From DATJQA01 sp041169145 (GTDB taxonomy: Bacteria > Patescibacteriota > Minisyncoccia > UBA6257 > 2-01-FULL-56-20): a stretch of 7,700 nucleotides of DNA. Below the pieces are notes generated by a model. The model saw only the letters and a list, made by a program, of their open reading frames with translations, made no database searches and was not told the DNA's origin. Below, in pieces: positions 1-5,331 of the stretch (position 1 is its first letter; each line of letters starts with the position of its first letter). Both the position numbers and the translations under genes were made by a program. The stretch covers positions 1 through 7,700 of the forward strand of contig JBEEJO010000039.1 in assembly GCA_041169145.1 (NCBI GenBank), written 5' to 3'.

Positions 1-5
1 AACCC

Positions 6-995
6 ATGGACCAATACGATTTTGTGGCGATAGGCGATATCGTGACCGACGCCTTCATTCGGCTTGCGGATCCGCATATCCACGCAAACGTTGACCGCGA
101 GAACCGCGAGCTCTGCATGAGTTTCGGAGATAAGATACCGTACGAGGATGTCTATGTGGTTCCAGCCGTGGGCAACAGTCCGAATGCCGCGGTCTCGGCC
201 GCGCGGCTTGGTTTGAAGACCGCGCTTGTGACGAACCTCGGCGGCGATTTCTTCGGCAAAGAATGTCTGGACGCCCTGGTGAAGAATGGCGTCTCCACGG
301 AGTTCGTGAAGACGCACCCGGGCATCAAAACGAACTATCACTATGTGCTGTGGTATCAAGATGACCGTACCATTCTCATTAAGCATGAAAAGTATCCCTA
401 TGAGATGCCGGACATCCGGAACCCGAAGTGGATATATCTTTCCTCGCTCGGCGAGCATTCGCTGGAGTTCCACGATGCGCTGGCGAAATATCTGGAGGAT
501 CATCCGGATGTGAAGCTTGCCTTCCAGCCGGGGACGTTCCAGATGAAGTTCGGCACGGAGCGCATGGCAACGTTCTATAAGCGCTCGGAGATATTTTTCT
601 GCAATAAGGAAGAAAGCCAGCGGATACTGGGCACCGAAGAGGGCGATATCAAGAAGTTGCTTGCGGGCATCCACGACCTTGGACCGAAGATCGTGGTCAT
701 CACCGATGGTCCTGTCGGTGCGTATGCGTTCGCAGACGGGAAATACTGGTTCATGCGGCCGTATCCGGATCCGAAACCTCCGTTGCAGCGCACGGGCGCT
801 GGCGATGCGTTCTCGTCGACCGTCACGGTCGCGCTCGCGTTGGGGAAGGAATTGCCGGAAGCGCTCCGGTGGGGACCGGTGAATTCCATGTCGGTCGTGC
901 AGGGCATCGGCGCCCAGGCCGGTCTTTTGGACCGCGCACGGCTTGAAGGATATCTCGCACAAGCGCCGGAAGATTATCAGCCGAAAGAACTATGA
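6..995 (+). CDS. PfkB/ribokinase-family carbohydrate kinase
   Basis: Predicted cytoplasmic ATP-dependent kinase of the PfkB (ribokinase) superfamily, 329 residues, the usual length. Visible hallmarks: an N-terminal beta-strand with VAIGDIVTDAF, a substrate-side glycine-rich stretch NSPNAAVSAARLG followed by NLGGDFFGKE, an NxxE magnesium/phosphate motif (Asn200-Glu203, NKEE), and the C-terminal anion-hole signature RTGAGDAF with predicted catalytic base Asp267. Family knowledge: members phosphorylate sugars, sugar phosphates or nucleosides, and sequence alone rarely fixes the substrate. The downstream gene overlaps its TGA stop by 4 nt and encodes a class II aldolase, so a role in making a ketose phosphate or bisphosphate for that aldolase is a reasonable inference. 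Canonical PfkA is often missing in CPR genomes, which makes this pairing suggestive. The ATG at position 6 has only 5 upstream bases in the window, so promoter, ribosome site and any longer start cannot be judged. Confidence 0.9.
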   Translation: MDQYDFVAIGDIVTDAFIRLADPHIHANVDRENRELCMSFGDKIPYEDVYVVPAVGNSPNAAVSAARLGLKTALVTNLGGDFFGKECLDALVKNGVSTEFVKTHPGIKTNYHYVLWYQDDRTILIKHEKYPYEMPDIRNPKWIYLSSLGEHSLEFHDALAKYLEDHPDVKLAFQPGTFQMKFGTERMATFYKRSEIFFCNKEESQRILGTEEGDIKKLLAGIHDLGPKIVVITDGPVGAYAFADGKYWFMRPYPDPKPPLQRTGAGDAFSSTVTVALALGKELPEALRWGPVNSMSVVQGIGAQAGLLDRARLEGYLAQAPEDYQPKEL

Positions 996-1873
996 AGACG
1001 CTCCGCGACGTCTTGCAGGAATGCCGAGAGAAGCGCGTCGCGCTGGGTCACTTCAATATCTCCGACCTCGCGGGACTCAAAGCTATCTTCGCCGCGGCGC
1101 GAGAACTCGGTCTTCCCATCATGATCGGCGTTTCCGAAGGCGAGCGTGAGTTCGTAGGCGTCCGACAGGCGGCAGCGCTCGTGAAGTCTCTGCGCGAGGA
1201 GTTCGATTACCCGATATTCCTGAATGCCGACCACACGCATTCAGTGGAGAAGATCGAAGAAGCAGTACGCGCCGGATTTGATGAAGTGCTTTTCGACGCC
1301 GGGAAGCTTCCGTTCGATGAGAATGTGAAAGAAACGAAACGCGCGGTGGAGATCGCGAAGTCCATCAACCCGAACGTTATTGTTGAAGGCGAGCTTGGAT
1401 GGATCGGGAGTTCATCCGCCATTATGGAAAACGTTCCGGAGGGCGCGGCGCTCACCGCGGAGATGCTCACGACGCCCGACGAGGCGAAGCAGTTCGTTGA
1501 AGCGACAAAAGTGGACGTGTTGGCGCCCGCGGTGGGGAACATGCACGGACTCTTGGCGTCGATGGTGACGGGCGAGACGCACAAGGAGCTCAATATCGTC
1601 CGCATCGCGGAACTTGCCGGGGCGACAAGCTCGTTCCTTACGCTCCACGGCGGTTCGGGAACGGCGGACGATGGATTCGTGAACGCGGTCAAGGCGGGCA
1701 TCACCATCATTCACGTGAACACGGAGATCCGGCTTGCGTGGCGGCGCGGAGTGGAGGCGGGACTCGCGAAGGATGCGAACGAAGTGACGCCGTACAAGAT
1801 ATTGACACCGGCGGTGGAGAAGGTGCAGGAAGTAGTGAAGAACAGATTGAAGCTGTTTAACGGGCTAACGTAA
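992..1873 (+). CDS. Class II fructose-bisphosphate aldolase family protein
   Basis: Predicted zinc-dependent class II aldolase (FBA/tagatose-bisphosphate aldolase/GatY-KbaY family), 293 residues, typical of the shorter members. The TIM-barrel landmarks appear in order: ALGHFNISDL near the N-terminus, NADHTHS with Asp80 and His81 as predicted catalytic acid and zinc ligand, EGELGWIG around Glu132-Gly136, His185 in GNMHGL and His219 in LHGGSG as further metal-site histidines, and a phosphate-binding HVNTE segment after it. Family reaction: reversible aldol cleavage of fructose 1,6-bisphosphate to dihydroxyacetone phosphate and glyceraldehyde 3-phosphate. Tagatose-bisphosphate specificity cannot be excluded by eye. 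The ATG at 992 sits inside the stop of the kinase gene (ATGA), indicating translational coupling within one operon; there is no convincing Shine-Dalgarno. A structured repeat element begins 7 nt after the TAA stop. Confidence 0.93.
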   Translation: MKTLRDVLQECREKRVALGHFNISDLAGLKAIFAAARELGLPIMIGVSEGEREFVGVRQAAALVKSLREEFDYPIFLNADHTHSVEKIEEAVRAGFDEVLFDAGKLPFDENVKETKRAVEIAKSINPNVIVEGELGWIGSSSAIMENVPEGAALTAEMLTTPDEAKQFVEATKVDVLAPAVGNMHGLLASMVTGETHKELNIVRIAELAGATSSFLTLHGGSGTADDGFVNAVKAGITIIHVNTEIRLAWRRGVEAGLAKDANEVTPYKILTPAVEKVQEVVKNRLKLFNGLT

Positions 1874-1880
1874 TTCGCTC

Positions 1881-2017
1881 AAGTTTTTTCCTTGCGGGAA
1901 CCGGCGTTCGGTTTGCTCCAGCGGCAAACCGCCGCCTGCATCTCGCCCCACCTCGTCCCGCAGAGCGGGACACCAAGCTCGGCGTGGCTCCGATAGCTTC
2001 CCGCAAGAAAAAAGCTT
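1881..2017 (+). repeat. Structured repeat element, copy A
   Basis: First of three related elements in the window. Outer arms 1881-1900 and 1998-2017 pair over GGGAA/TTCCC and onward through a T6/A6 tract with small bulges. Inside, GGCG (1903-1906) can pair with CGCC (1933-1936), enclosing an 8-bp stem CGGTTTGC/GCAAACCG with the 7-nt loop TCCAGCG (1917-1923). Conserved single-strand-like blocks follow: CCTGCATCTC (1935-1944), ACCAAGCT (1972-1979) and CTCCGATAGCTTC (1988-2000). A variable hairpin GTCCCGC-aga-GCGGGAC (1955-1971) lies between them. It starts 7 nt after the aldolase stop, so it would sit in the 3' end of that transcript. On the minus strand the left arm is followed by no T-run; on the plus strand the right arm carries A's, so it is not a standard intrinsic terminator in this orientation. 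Function unknown. Confidence 0.8.
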
Positions 2018-2029
2018 TCGCCCAACCTT

Positions 2030-2041
2030 GCACAGCTGTGC
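2030..2041. repeat. Perfect 12-base palindrome
   Basis: GCACAGCTGTGC is fully self-complementary. It could be a protein-binding dyad or a minor structural feature. It lies between structured copy A and the next hairpin, away from any recognised promoter, so a role as an operator is not supported. Confidence 0.35.
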
Positions 2042-2065
2042 GTAGGAGAGATAGGAACTTAAGGT

Positions 2066-2109
2066 AGCTCCGACCTGCCCCGCCGAGGCGGCGATGGGCC
2101 ATCGGAGCT
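2066..2109 (+). other. Hairpin with TAGC...GCTT flanks, copy 1
   Basis: Arms AGCTCCGA (2066-2073) and TCGGAGCT (2102-2109) pair perfectly. The 28-nt interior contains a GC-rich mini-stem (2080-2091). The flanks AAGGT before and TTGGC after resemble those of the hairpin at 5332-5354 downstream of copy C, although the stem bases differ and remain paired. The following TTTGGCGTATATTT is only weakly T-rich, so this may be a weak or decayed intrinsic terminator for the kinase/aldolase operon, or part of a larger element. Confidence 0.45.
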
Positions 2110-2123
2110 TTGGCGTATATTTG

Positions 2124-2164
2124 CCTCACCTAAAGTCGCAATGGTGTTCCGAACTTAGGTGAGG
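2124..2164. repeat. Inverted repeat with 10-bp arms
   Basis: CCTCACCTAA (2124-2133) is the exact reverse complement of TTAGGTGAGG (2155-2164), with a 21-nt interior that can add a GT/AC pair past a bulged A. It lies about 50 bases past the stop of the minus-strand gene and, read on that strand, is followed by CAAATAT, so it could be a weak terminator for that gene. It could equally be the terminal repeats of a decayed small element; no target duplication is evident. Confidence 0.5.
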
Positions 2165-2210
2165 GGCGGTAGCGTGGAAGTTACTACGCGCCCGACGGGT
2201 AGTATGCCGA

Positions 2211-2666
2211 CTAGACGGCCGAGCGGAACGAAATCGGCTTCAGACAGATGAAGCAGTGAAGGTGAGCGGCGGCGATGTCACATCTGTCACCTGGACACTC
2301 GCACGCGACACCCGTGGCGCCACACTCGTTACACTTGTAGTCCCCATCCAACTTTTTCCGCTCTTCTGCTGCTGGCACGACCAGTGCGGAAACGCGGTCT
2401 CCGTGCCGCCCTTCCTCGATGTAATAGCGAGGGACGTACGCCATGCTTCCGCAGAGTGCGGTGAGCCAGCTGAGGACGACCTGCGAAATACTGTCACCCC
2501 TGCCCTCGAACACCATATTGCGCCCGTCGCAGAGCTCCGGAGCAGCGGCGCGTATGAACCACCCGCCGCCCGATGCCATGCTTTCGTACGTCAACGTCTT
2601 CGTGATCGTGTGGCGAACCTTGCCGAATTGCCGGATGGTCAGCTCGACCTGAACCTCGTTATCCAT
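2211..2666 (-). CDS. Hypothetical protein with Cys/His-rich zinc-binding-like C-terminus
   Basis: I do not recognise this 151-residue protein. The start at 2666 is chosen because it has a strong Shine-Dalgarno (AGGAGG, 5 nt before the ATG) and a well-spaced promoter directly upstream; an in-frame ATG at 2789 would extend it by 41 residues through that promoter. Residues 1-60 look like a beta-rich domain (EVQVELTIRQFGKV, then MVFEGRGDS). The C-terminus has Cys112, Cys115, Cys122, Cys124, Cys129, His136, Cys138 and Cys141, arranged CxxC-CxC-C-HxCxxC, compatible with one or two zinc sites of a ribbon or treble-clef type. No signal peptide or membrane segment is seen. It runs convergently to the kinase/aldolase operon and divergently from bL25. 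Its Shine-Dalgarno is unlike the other genes here, which could reflect recent acquisition or strong expression. Function unknown. Confidence 0.75.
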   Translation of the reverse strand: MDNEVQVELTIRQFGKVRHTITKTLTYESMASGGGWFIRAAAPELCDGRNMVFEGRGDSISQVVLSWLTALCGSMAYVPRYYIEEGRHGDRVSALVVPAAEERKKLDGDYKCNECGATGVACECPGDRCDIAAAHLHCFICLKPISFRSAV

Positions 2667-2671
2667 GTGGC

Positions 2672-2677
2672 CCTCCT
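2672..2677 (-). promoter_or_regulatory. Strong Shine-Dalgarno of the Cys-rich protein gene
   Basis: On the minus strand AGGAGG precedes the ATG at 2666 by five bases (GCCAC). This decides the start codon and is the only strong, correctly spaced ribosome-binding site in the window. Confidence 0.8.
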
Positions 2678-2687
2678 GCTGGCGAGG

Positions 2688-2716
2688 AGTATATGAGCTT
2701 TGTTTGGGGTGGTCAA
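2688..2716 (-). promoter_or_regulatory. Sigma70-type promoter of the Cys-rich protein gene
   Basis: Minus strand: -35 TTGACC (2711-2716), 17-bp spacer, -10 TATACT (2688-2693). Each box differs from consensus by one base and the spacing is optimal. Predicted transcription start is near 2681, giving a leader of about 15 nt that contains the Shine-Dalgarno. Confidence 0.75.
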
Positions 2717-2764
2717 GAAGAGAGCGAAGATTCTTTTGCGCATACTGCACAAGTTCAGATACAT

Positions 2765-2871
2765 AAAGAAGCTTTCGGAATCCCGCCAAGCTTGGTGTCG
2801 CTTACGGCGACTTGGCGGGATGAGAAGCAGGTGCGGTCCGGTCGCTGGAACCGGAACGACACCGGTTCTTT
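2765..2871 (-). repeat. Structured repeat element, copy B (inverted orientation)
   Basis: Second copy, read on the minus strand, between the divergent promoters of the Cys-rich gene and bL25. The conserved blocks are all present: ACCGGTG, loop TCCAGCG (plus positions 2843-2849) closed by TCCGGT/ACCGGA, CCTGCTTCTC (2822-2831), ACCAAGCT (2789-2796) and TTCCGAAAGCTTC (2768-2780). The outer stem is AAAGAA/TTCTTT (2765-2770 with 2866-2871) where copies A and C have GGGAA/TTCCC. The loop-proximal base stem is GGTG/CACC where they have GGCG/CGCC. The internal hairpin has 11-bp arms ATCCCGCCAAG/CTTGGCGGGAT (2780-2790, 2811-2821), partly sharing the conserved ACCAAGCT. I see no promoter that would transcribe it on the minus strand, so a DNA-level role or read-through transcription must be considered. 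Confidence 0.75.
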
Positions 2872-2892
2872 CGGAGAGAGGGTCGGAGCGCC

Positions 2893-2921
2893 TTGCCAGG
2901 AGGAGAAGGTTTTGCTATAGT
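2893..2921 (+). promoter_or_regulatory. Sigma70-type promoter of the bL25 gene
   Basis: -35 TTGCCA (2893-2898), 17-bp spacer, -10 TATAGT (2916-2921). The predicted start near 2928 gives a leader of roughly 8 nt before the ATG at 2936. A purine-rich AGGAGGAGAAGG lies in the spacer, upstream of the predicted start, so it would not be in the mRNA as a ribosome site. Confidence 0.75.
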
Positions 2922-2935
2922 GGTTCGGCAAAAGT

Positions 2936-3631
2936 ATGGAACTCGCTGTAGAAACGCGCGACAAATTCGGGAGAGAAACGAAGGCCATTCGAGAGAAGGG
3001 CTTGATTCCCGCTGAGCTCTATGGGCACGACATAGAGAATGTCCACCTTGCGGTTGACGCGAAGGCGTTCGGAAAGCTGTACCGCGAGGCCGGAGAGAAC
3101 ACCATCGTGACACTCGTTATTAAGGGCGACCCCTCGACGAAGCTCGGAGCCTCCGGAGAAAAGCGTCCGGTCCTCATCTATGACGTCCAACGGAACTACC
3201 TTGGCGATACCGTGGACCACATCGATTTCTATCAAGTCCGCATGGATGAGAAGATCACGGCGAAGATACCGATAGAATTCACCGGCGTATCCCCAGCCGT
3301 AAAGGAGAAGGGAGGACTGCTCAATACGTCGTTCGCGGAAATCGAGGTTGAGGCGCTGCCTGGCGACTTGCCGCATCGCTTCGTCGCCGACCTTTCCGTC
3401 CTTGCCGATATCAATCAAAGCCTTTATGTAAAAGACCTGCTTGTACCGAAGGGTGTGCGCGTATTGATCGATTCCGGGACCGCTTTGGCGACCATTACCG
3501 AAAAAATGAAGGAGGAGGTTGTTCAGGCGCCGGTTGCCGATGTCTCCGAGGTGAAGGTGGAAACCGAGGAAAAGAAGGCGGAGCGAGAGAAGGAAAAAGC
3601 CGCTTCAGAGAGTGAAGAGGGCAAGAAATAG
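2936..3631 (+). CDS. rplY: 50S ribosomal protein bL25, CTC (long) form
   Basis: Binds 5S rRNA in the central protuberance of the large ribosomal subunit. At 231 residues it is the long CTC/TL5 form: an N-terminal 5S-binding beta-barrel domain (about residues 1-95, beginning ELAVETRDKFGRETKAIREKGLIPAELYG), a C-terminal beta domain (about 95-190, including IDFYQVRMDEKITAKIPIEFTG and the conserved region near LPHRFVADLSVL), and a charged Lys/Glu-rich tail (about 190-231) likely to be disordered. Such tails occur in many long bL25 proteins. The ATG at 2936 fits the conserved family start. No Shine-Dalgarno lies within the predicted 8-nt leader. The gene is monocistronic: its own promoter lies upstream and an intrinsic terminator begins 30 nt after the TAG stop. 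Confidence 0.95.
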   Translation: MELAVETRDKFGRETKAIREKGLIPAELYGHDIENVHLAVDAKAFGKLYREAGENTIVTLVIKGDPSTKLGASGEKRPVLIYDVQRNYLGDTVDHIDFYQVRMDEKITAKIPIEFTGVSPAVKEKGGLLNTSFAEIEVEALPGDLPHRFVADLSVLADINQSLYVKDLLVPKGVRVLIDSGTALATITEKMKEEVVQAPVADVSEVKVETEEKKAEREKEKAASESEEGKK

Positions 3632-3660
3632 CGTTTTGTCCGCATGGTCCGTTATCTATC

Positions 3661-3690
3661 CCGCCGGGAACTTCTCCCGGCGGTTTTCGT
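3661..3690 (+). terminator. Intrinsic terminator after bL25
   Basis: A perfect 9-bp stem CCGCCGGGA (3661-3669) / TCCCGGCGG (3675-3683) with loop ACTTC, followed by TTTTCGTT. It is directly abutted by the -10 box of the next gene, so termination and initiation are packed into under 40 bases. Confidence 0.88.
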
Positions 3691-3692
3691 TG

Positions 3693-3698
3693 TATAAT
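3693..3698 (+). promoter_or_regulatory. Consensus -10 box of the lytic transglycosylase gene
   Basis: TATAAT matches the consensus exactly. At the expected distance upstream only terminator hairpin sequence is found (ACTTCT at 3670-3675 for a 17-bp spacer), so the -35 box is poor. Predicted start is near 3705. Confidence 0.6.
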
Positions 3699-3712
3699 AG
3701 AGGGGCGGGGTA

Positions 3713-5155
3713 TTGCCCTGGTTTTTCATTGTGTCTAGGCTCTTAAAACCAAAAATCCTTGAGGACATCCAATCGCGGGGGCGGAGCGTCTTCAGCGTCC
3801 CGGTCCAGCGGGTGAACTTGAACTATAGTCGGGTGTGGCGATTGCCCATCACGCCGGCTTTGCGACTTGCCGCCGGGGCGATGGCGGTATGGCTTCTTGT
3901 CGGCGGTTCTGCCATCGCGCCCACAACACAAACCCTTGCCGCAAATACCACATCCCAAGAAGAGCGGGCAGCGCTTGAAGAACAGCTCAAAGATCTGGAG
4001 CTACAGATAGATGAATATGAGAGCCAGGTCGTGAGCTATCAGAAGCAGGGTACAACCCTGAAGGGCGAGGTTGCACGCCTGAACAGTAGGATCGCGAAGC
4101 TGAATCTGCAGATCAAGGCCATTACGTTGCAGATAGGCCAACTGGACGTGAAGATCGCGGATACCGAAGGCCAGATCACGACGACGGAGAACGAGATAGA
4201 CCGGCACAAAACGGCGCTTGCCCGGCTTCTGAACGAGCTCTATCAGAGCGACCAAGCAACGCTTCTCCACATTTTTTTAAAGAACCCTAAGCTTTCCGAT
4301 TTCTTCTCGGACCTGAACAGCATCACCTTGCTTCAAGGGAACCTTCGCATGGCAATCCGAGAGATATCGGACCTACGGGACGATCTGGAGAGCCAAAAGG
4401 AGCAGTATGCGCTTGCTCGCGCGGACGCGGCGAGCGCGCGGGAATACCAGGCGGCACAGAAGATGGAGACCGACGCGGTCAAGCGCCAACAGGATGAACT
4501 GTTGAAAATAACCAAAGGGCAAGAATCCAAGTATCAGCAGCTCGTCAAAGAGACCAAGCAGACCGCAGCGCAGATCCGGAGCAGGATATTCACCCTGCTC
4601 GGCGGCGGAGAACTTACCTTCGAGCAGGCGTATGATTACGCGAAGCTCGCATCCGGTGCGACCGGCGTCCGGCCGGCACTCATTCTTGCGGTGCTGGACC
4701 GCGAATCGGCGCTTGGCAAGAATGTCGGCAAGTGCAGCTATCAGACGGCAATGAGCCCGAAGAACCAGACGATATTTTTGCAGATCGTCGCCGAGCTTGG
4801 CGTGAATCCTGATACGATGCAGGTTTCGTGCCCCAACAAGGATGGCGTCTACGGCGGTGCGCTCGGTCCGGCGCAATTCATTCCTTCGACATGGATGCTC
4901 TATCGCGACAAAGTTGCCCAGGTTACCGGTCACTCGCCCGCGTCGCCGTGGAACAATGCCGATGCATTCGTCGCAACAGCGCTCTATATGGCCGATGCCG
5001 GTGCGGCGAACGCCACATCGGTCGCCCAGGAACGGAAAGCCGCCGCGCGGTACTACGCCGGCGGCAACTGGTCGCGATATCTCTGGACATACGGCGAAGC
5101 GGTAGTTTCGCGCGCAGCGAAGTTCGAGCAGGATATTCAGGCGATTACGAGTTAG
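3713..5155 (+). CDS. Exported coiled-coil protein with C-terminal lytic transglycosylase (MltB-like) domain
   Basis: Predicted peptidoglycan-acting protein, 480 residues from TTG 3713. Start is uncertain: no Shine-Dalgarno marks it, and in-frame GTG codons at 3731 and 3833 are alternatives; the latter gives a compact signal peptide (WRLPITPALRL plus hydrophobic core). Residues about 46-76 form a signal/anchor. Residues about 80-290 are heptad-rich coiled coil with a turn LLHIFLKNPKLSDFFSDLNSI (from about 185), resembling the PcsB/CwlO/EnvC N-terminal domain that in known cases contacts FtsEX. Residues about 295-475 match a lytic transglycosylase: predicted catalytic Glu331 in LDRESALG and the YGGALGPAQFIPSTW motif (380-394). 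Cys341 and Cys373, the only cysteines, could form a disulfide. Family reaction: non-hydrolytic cleavage of MurNAc-GlcNAc bonds giving 1,6-anhydroMurNAc. Substrate and partner are inferred. Confidence 0.85.
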   Translation: MPWFFIVSRLLKPKILEDIQSRGRSVFSVPVQRVNLNYSRVWRLPITPALRLAAGAMAVWLLVGGSAIAPTTQTLAANTTSQEERAALEEQLKDLELQIDEYESQVVSYQKQGTTLKGEVARLNSRIAKLNLQIKAITLQIGQLDVKIADTEGQITTTENEIDRHKTALARLLNELYQSDQATLLHIFLKNPKLSDFFSDLNSITLLQGNLRMAIREISDLRDDLESQKEQYALARADAASAREYQAAQKMETDAVKRQQDELLKITKGQESKYQQLVKETKQTAAQIRSRIFTLLGGGELTFEQAYDYAKLASGATGVRPALILAVLDRESALGKNVGKCSYQTAMSPKNQTIFLQIVAELGVNPDTMQVSCPNKDGVYGGALGPAQFIPSTWMLYRDKVAQVTGHSPASPWNNADAFVATALYMADAGAANATSVAQERKAAARYYAGGNWSRYLWTYGEAVVSRAAKFEQDIQAITS

Positions 5156-5164
5156 GGAGCTCAA

Positions 5165-5309
5165 GGTTCCGTTTTTCGGGAACCGGCGTCGCGTTCACTC
5201 CTGCGGTGACCGCGCGCCTGCTTCTCGGGCCGGCAAACCGAGCACATAAGACGTTATGTGCTCGGACCGAGCTTTCCGGCCCTCCGAAAGCTTCCCGCAA
5301 AACGGAACC
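5165..5309 (+). repeat. Structured repeat element, copy C
   Basis: Third copy, starting 9 nt after the transglycosylase stop. The outer stem is the longest: GGTTCCGTTTTTCGGGAA (5165-5182) pairs with 5292-5309 over 18 positions with one mismatch. GGCG (5185-5188) pairs with CGCC (5215-5218). Stem GCGTTCAC/GTGACCGC (5191-5198, 5206-5213; one mismatch) carries the loop TCCTGCG (5199-5205). Blocks CCTGCTTCTC (5217-5226), ACCGAGCT (5266-5273) and CTCCGAAAGCTTC (5282-5294) are conserved. The variable hairpin here is a perfect 12-bp stem CCGAGCACATAA/TTATGTGCTCGG with loop GACG (5238-5265), unrelated in sequence to that of A or B. AGCTTTC (5270-5276) can also pair with GAAAGCT (5286-5292), a possible alternative fold. 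Confidence 0.8.
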
Positions 5310-5331
5310 CATCGCTCATCAGGGCTGAAGT

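Larger units (their letters stand above)
1874..2210. other. 337-base gene-free, stem-loop-rich intergenic region
   Basis: No convincing coding region lies here. A minus-strand open frame (1857-2129) runs through it, but it overlaps the aldolase end and its sequence is dictated by hairpin arms. The region holds, in order: structured repeat copy A (1881-2017), a perfect 12-base palindrome GCACAGCTGTGC (2030-2041), a hairpin with 8-bp arms (2066-2109), an inverted repeat with 10-bp arms (2124-2164), and a hairpin GGGCGGTAG / CTAC(g)CGCCC (2164-2193). It lies between convergent genes (aldolase on plus, the Cys-rich protein on minus), where some hairpins could serve transcription termination, although none has a good T-tract. 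Confidence 0.7.

Noticed and set aside
1857..2129. Minus-strand open frame of 90 codons across copy A
   Set aside because: It overlaps the aldolase end, has no ribosome site, and its Arg/Ala/Gly-rich sequence is simply the translation of paired arms and GC-rich loops of the structured element.
2041..2200. A tRNA or tRNA-like gene among the hairpins
   Set aside because: No T-loop (GTTCRANYC), D-loop or seven-pair acceptor arm with the right spacing could be found on either strand.
2256..2696. Plus-strand 146-codon frame opposite the Cys-rich gene
   Set aside because: It is antisense to a gene that has a promoter, ribosome site and plausible Cys/His spacing; no start signals or recognisable domains are seen on the plus strand.
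2667..2789. Upstream extension of the Cys-rich protein by 41 codons
   Set aside because: It would run through a well-formed -35/-10 promoter and the Shine-Dalgarno that serve the ATG at 2666.
2898..2909. AGGAGGAGAAGG as the ribosome-binding site of bL25
   Set aside because: It ends 26 bases before the ATG and lies between the -35 and -10 boxes, so it is outside the predicted mRNA.
4373..5164. Minus-strand 263-codon frame inside the transglycosylase gene
   Set aside because: It is a shadow of a gene with clear motifs; its protein is Arg-rich and shows no domain, promoter or ribosome site.
1881..5309. The three repeats as CRISPR repeats or transposon terminal inverted repeats
   Set aside because: They are long, far apart, in both orientations and without spacers. 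Their outer arms differ between copies while staying paired, unlike the fixed ends of a transposon, and no target-site duplication is visible.
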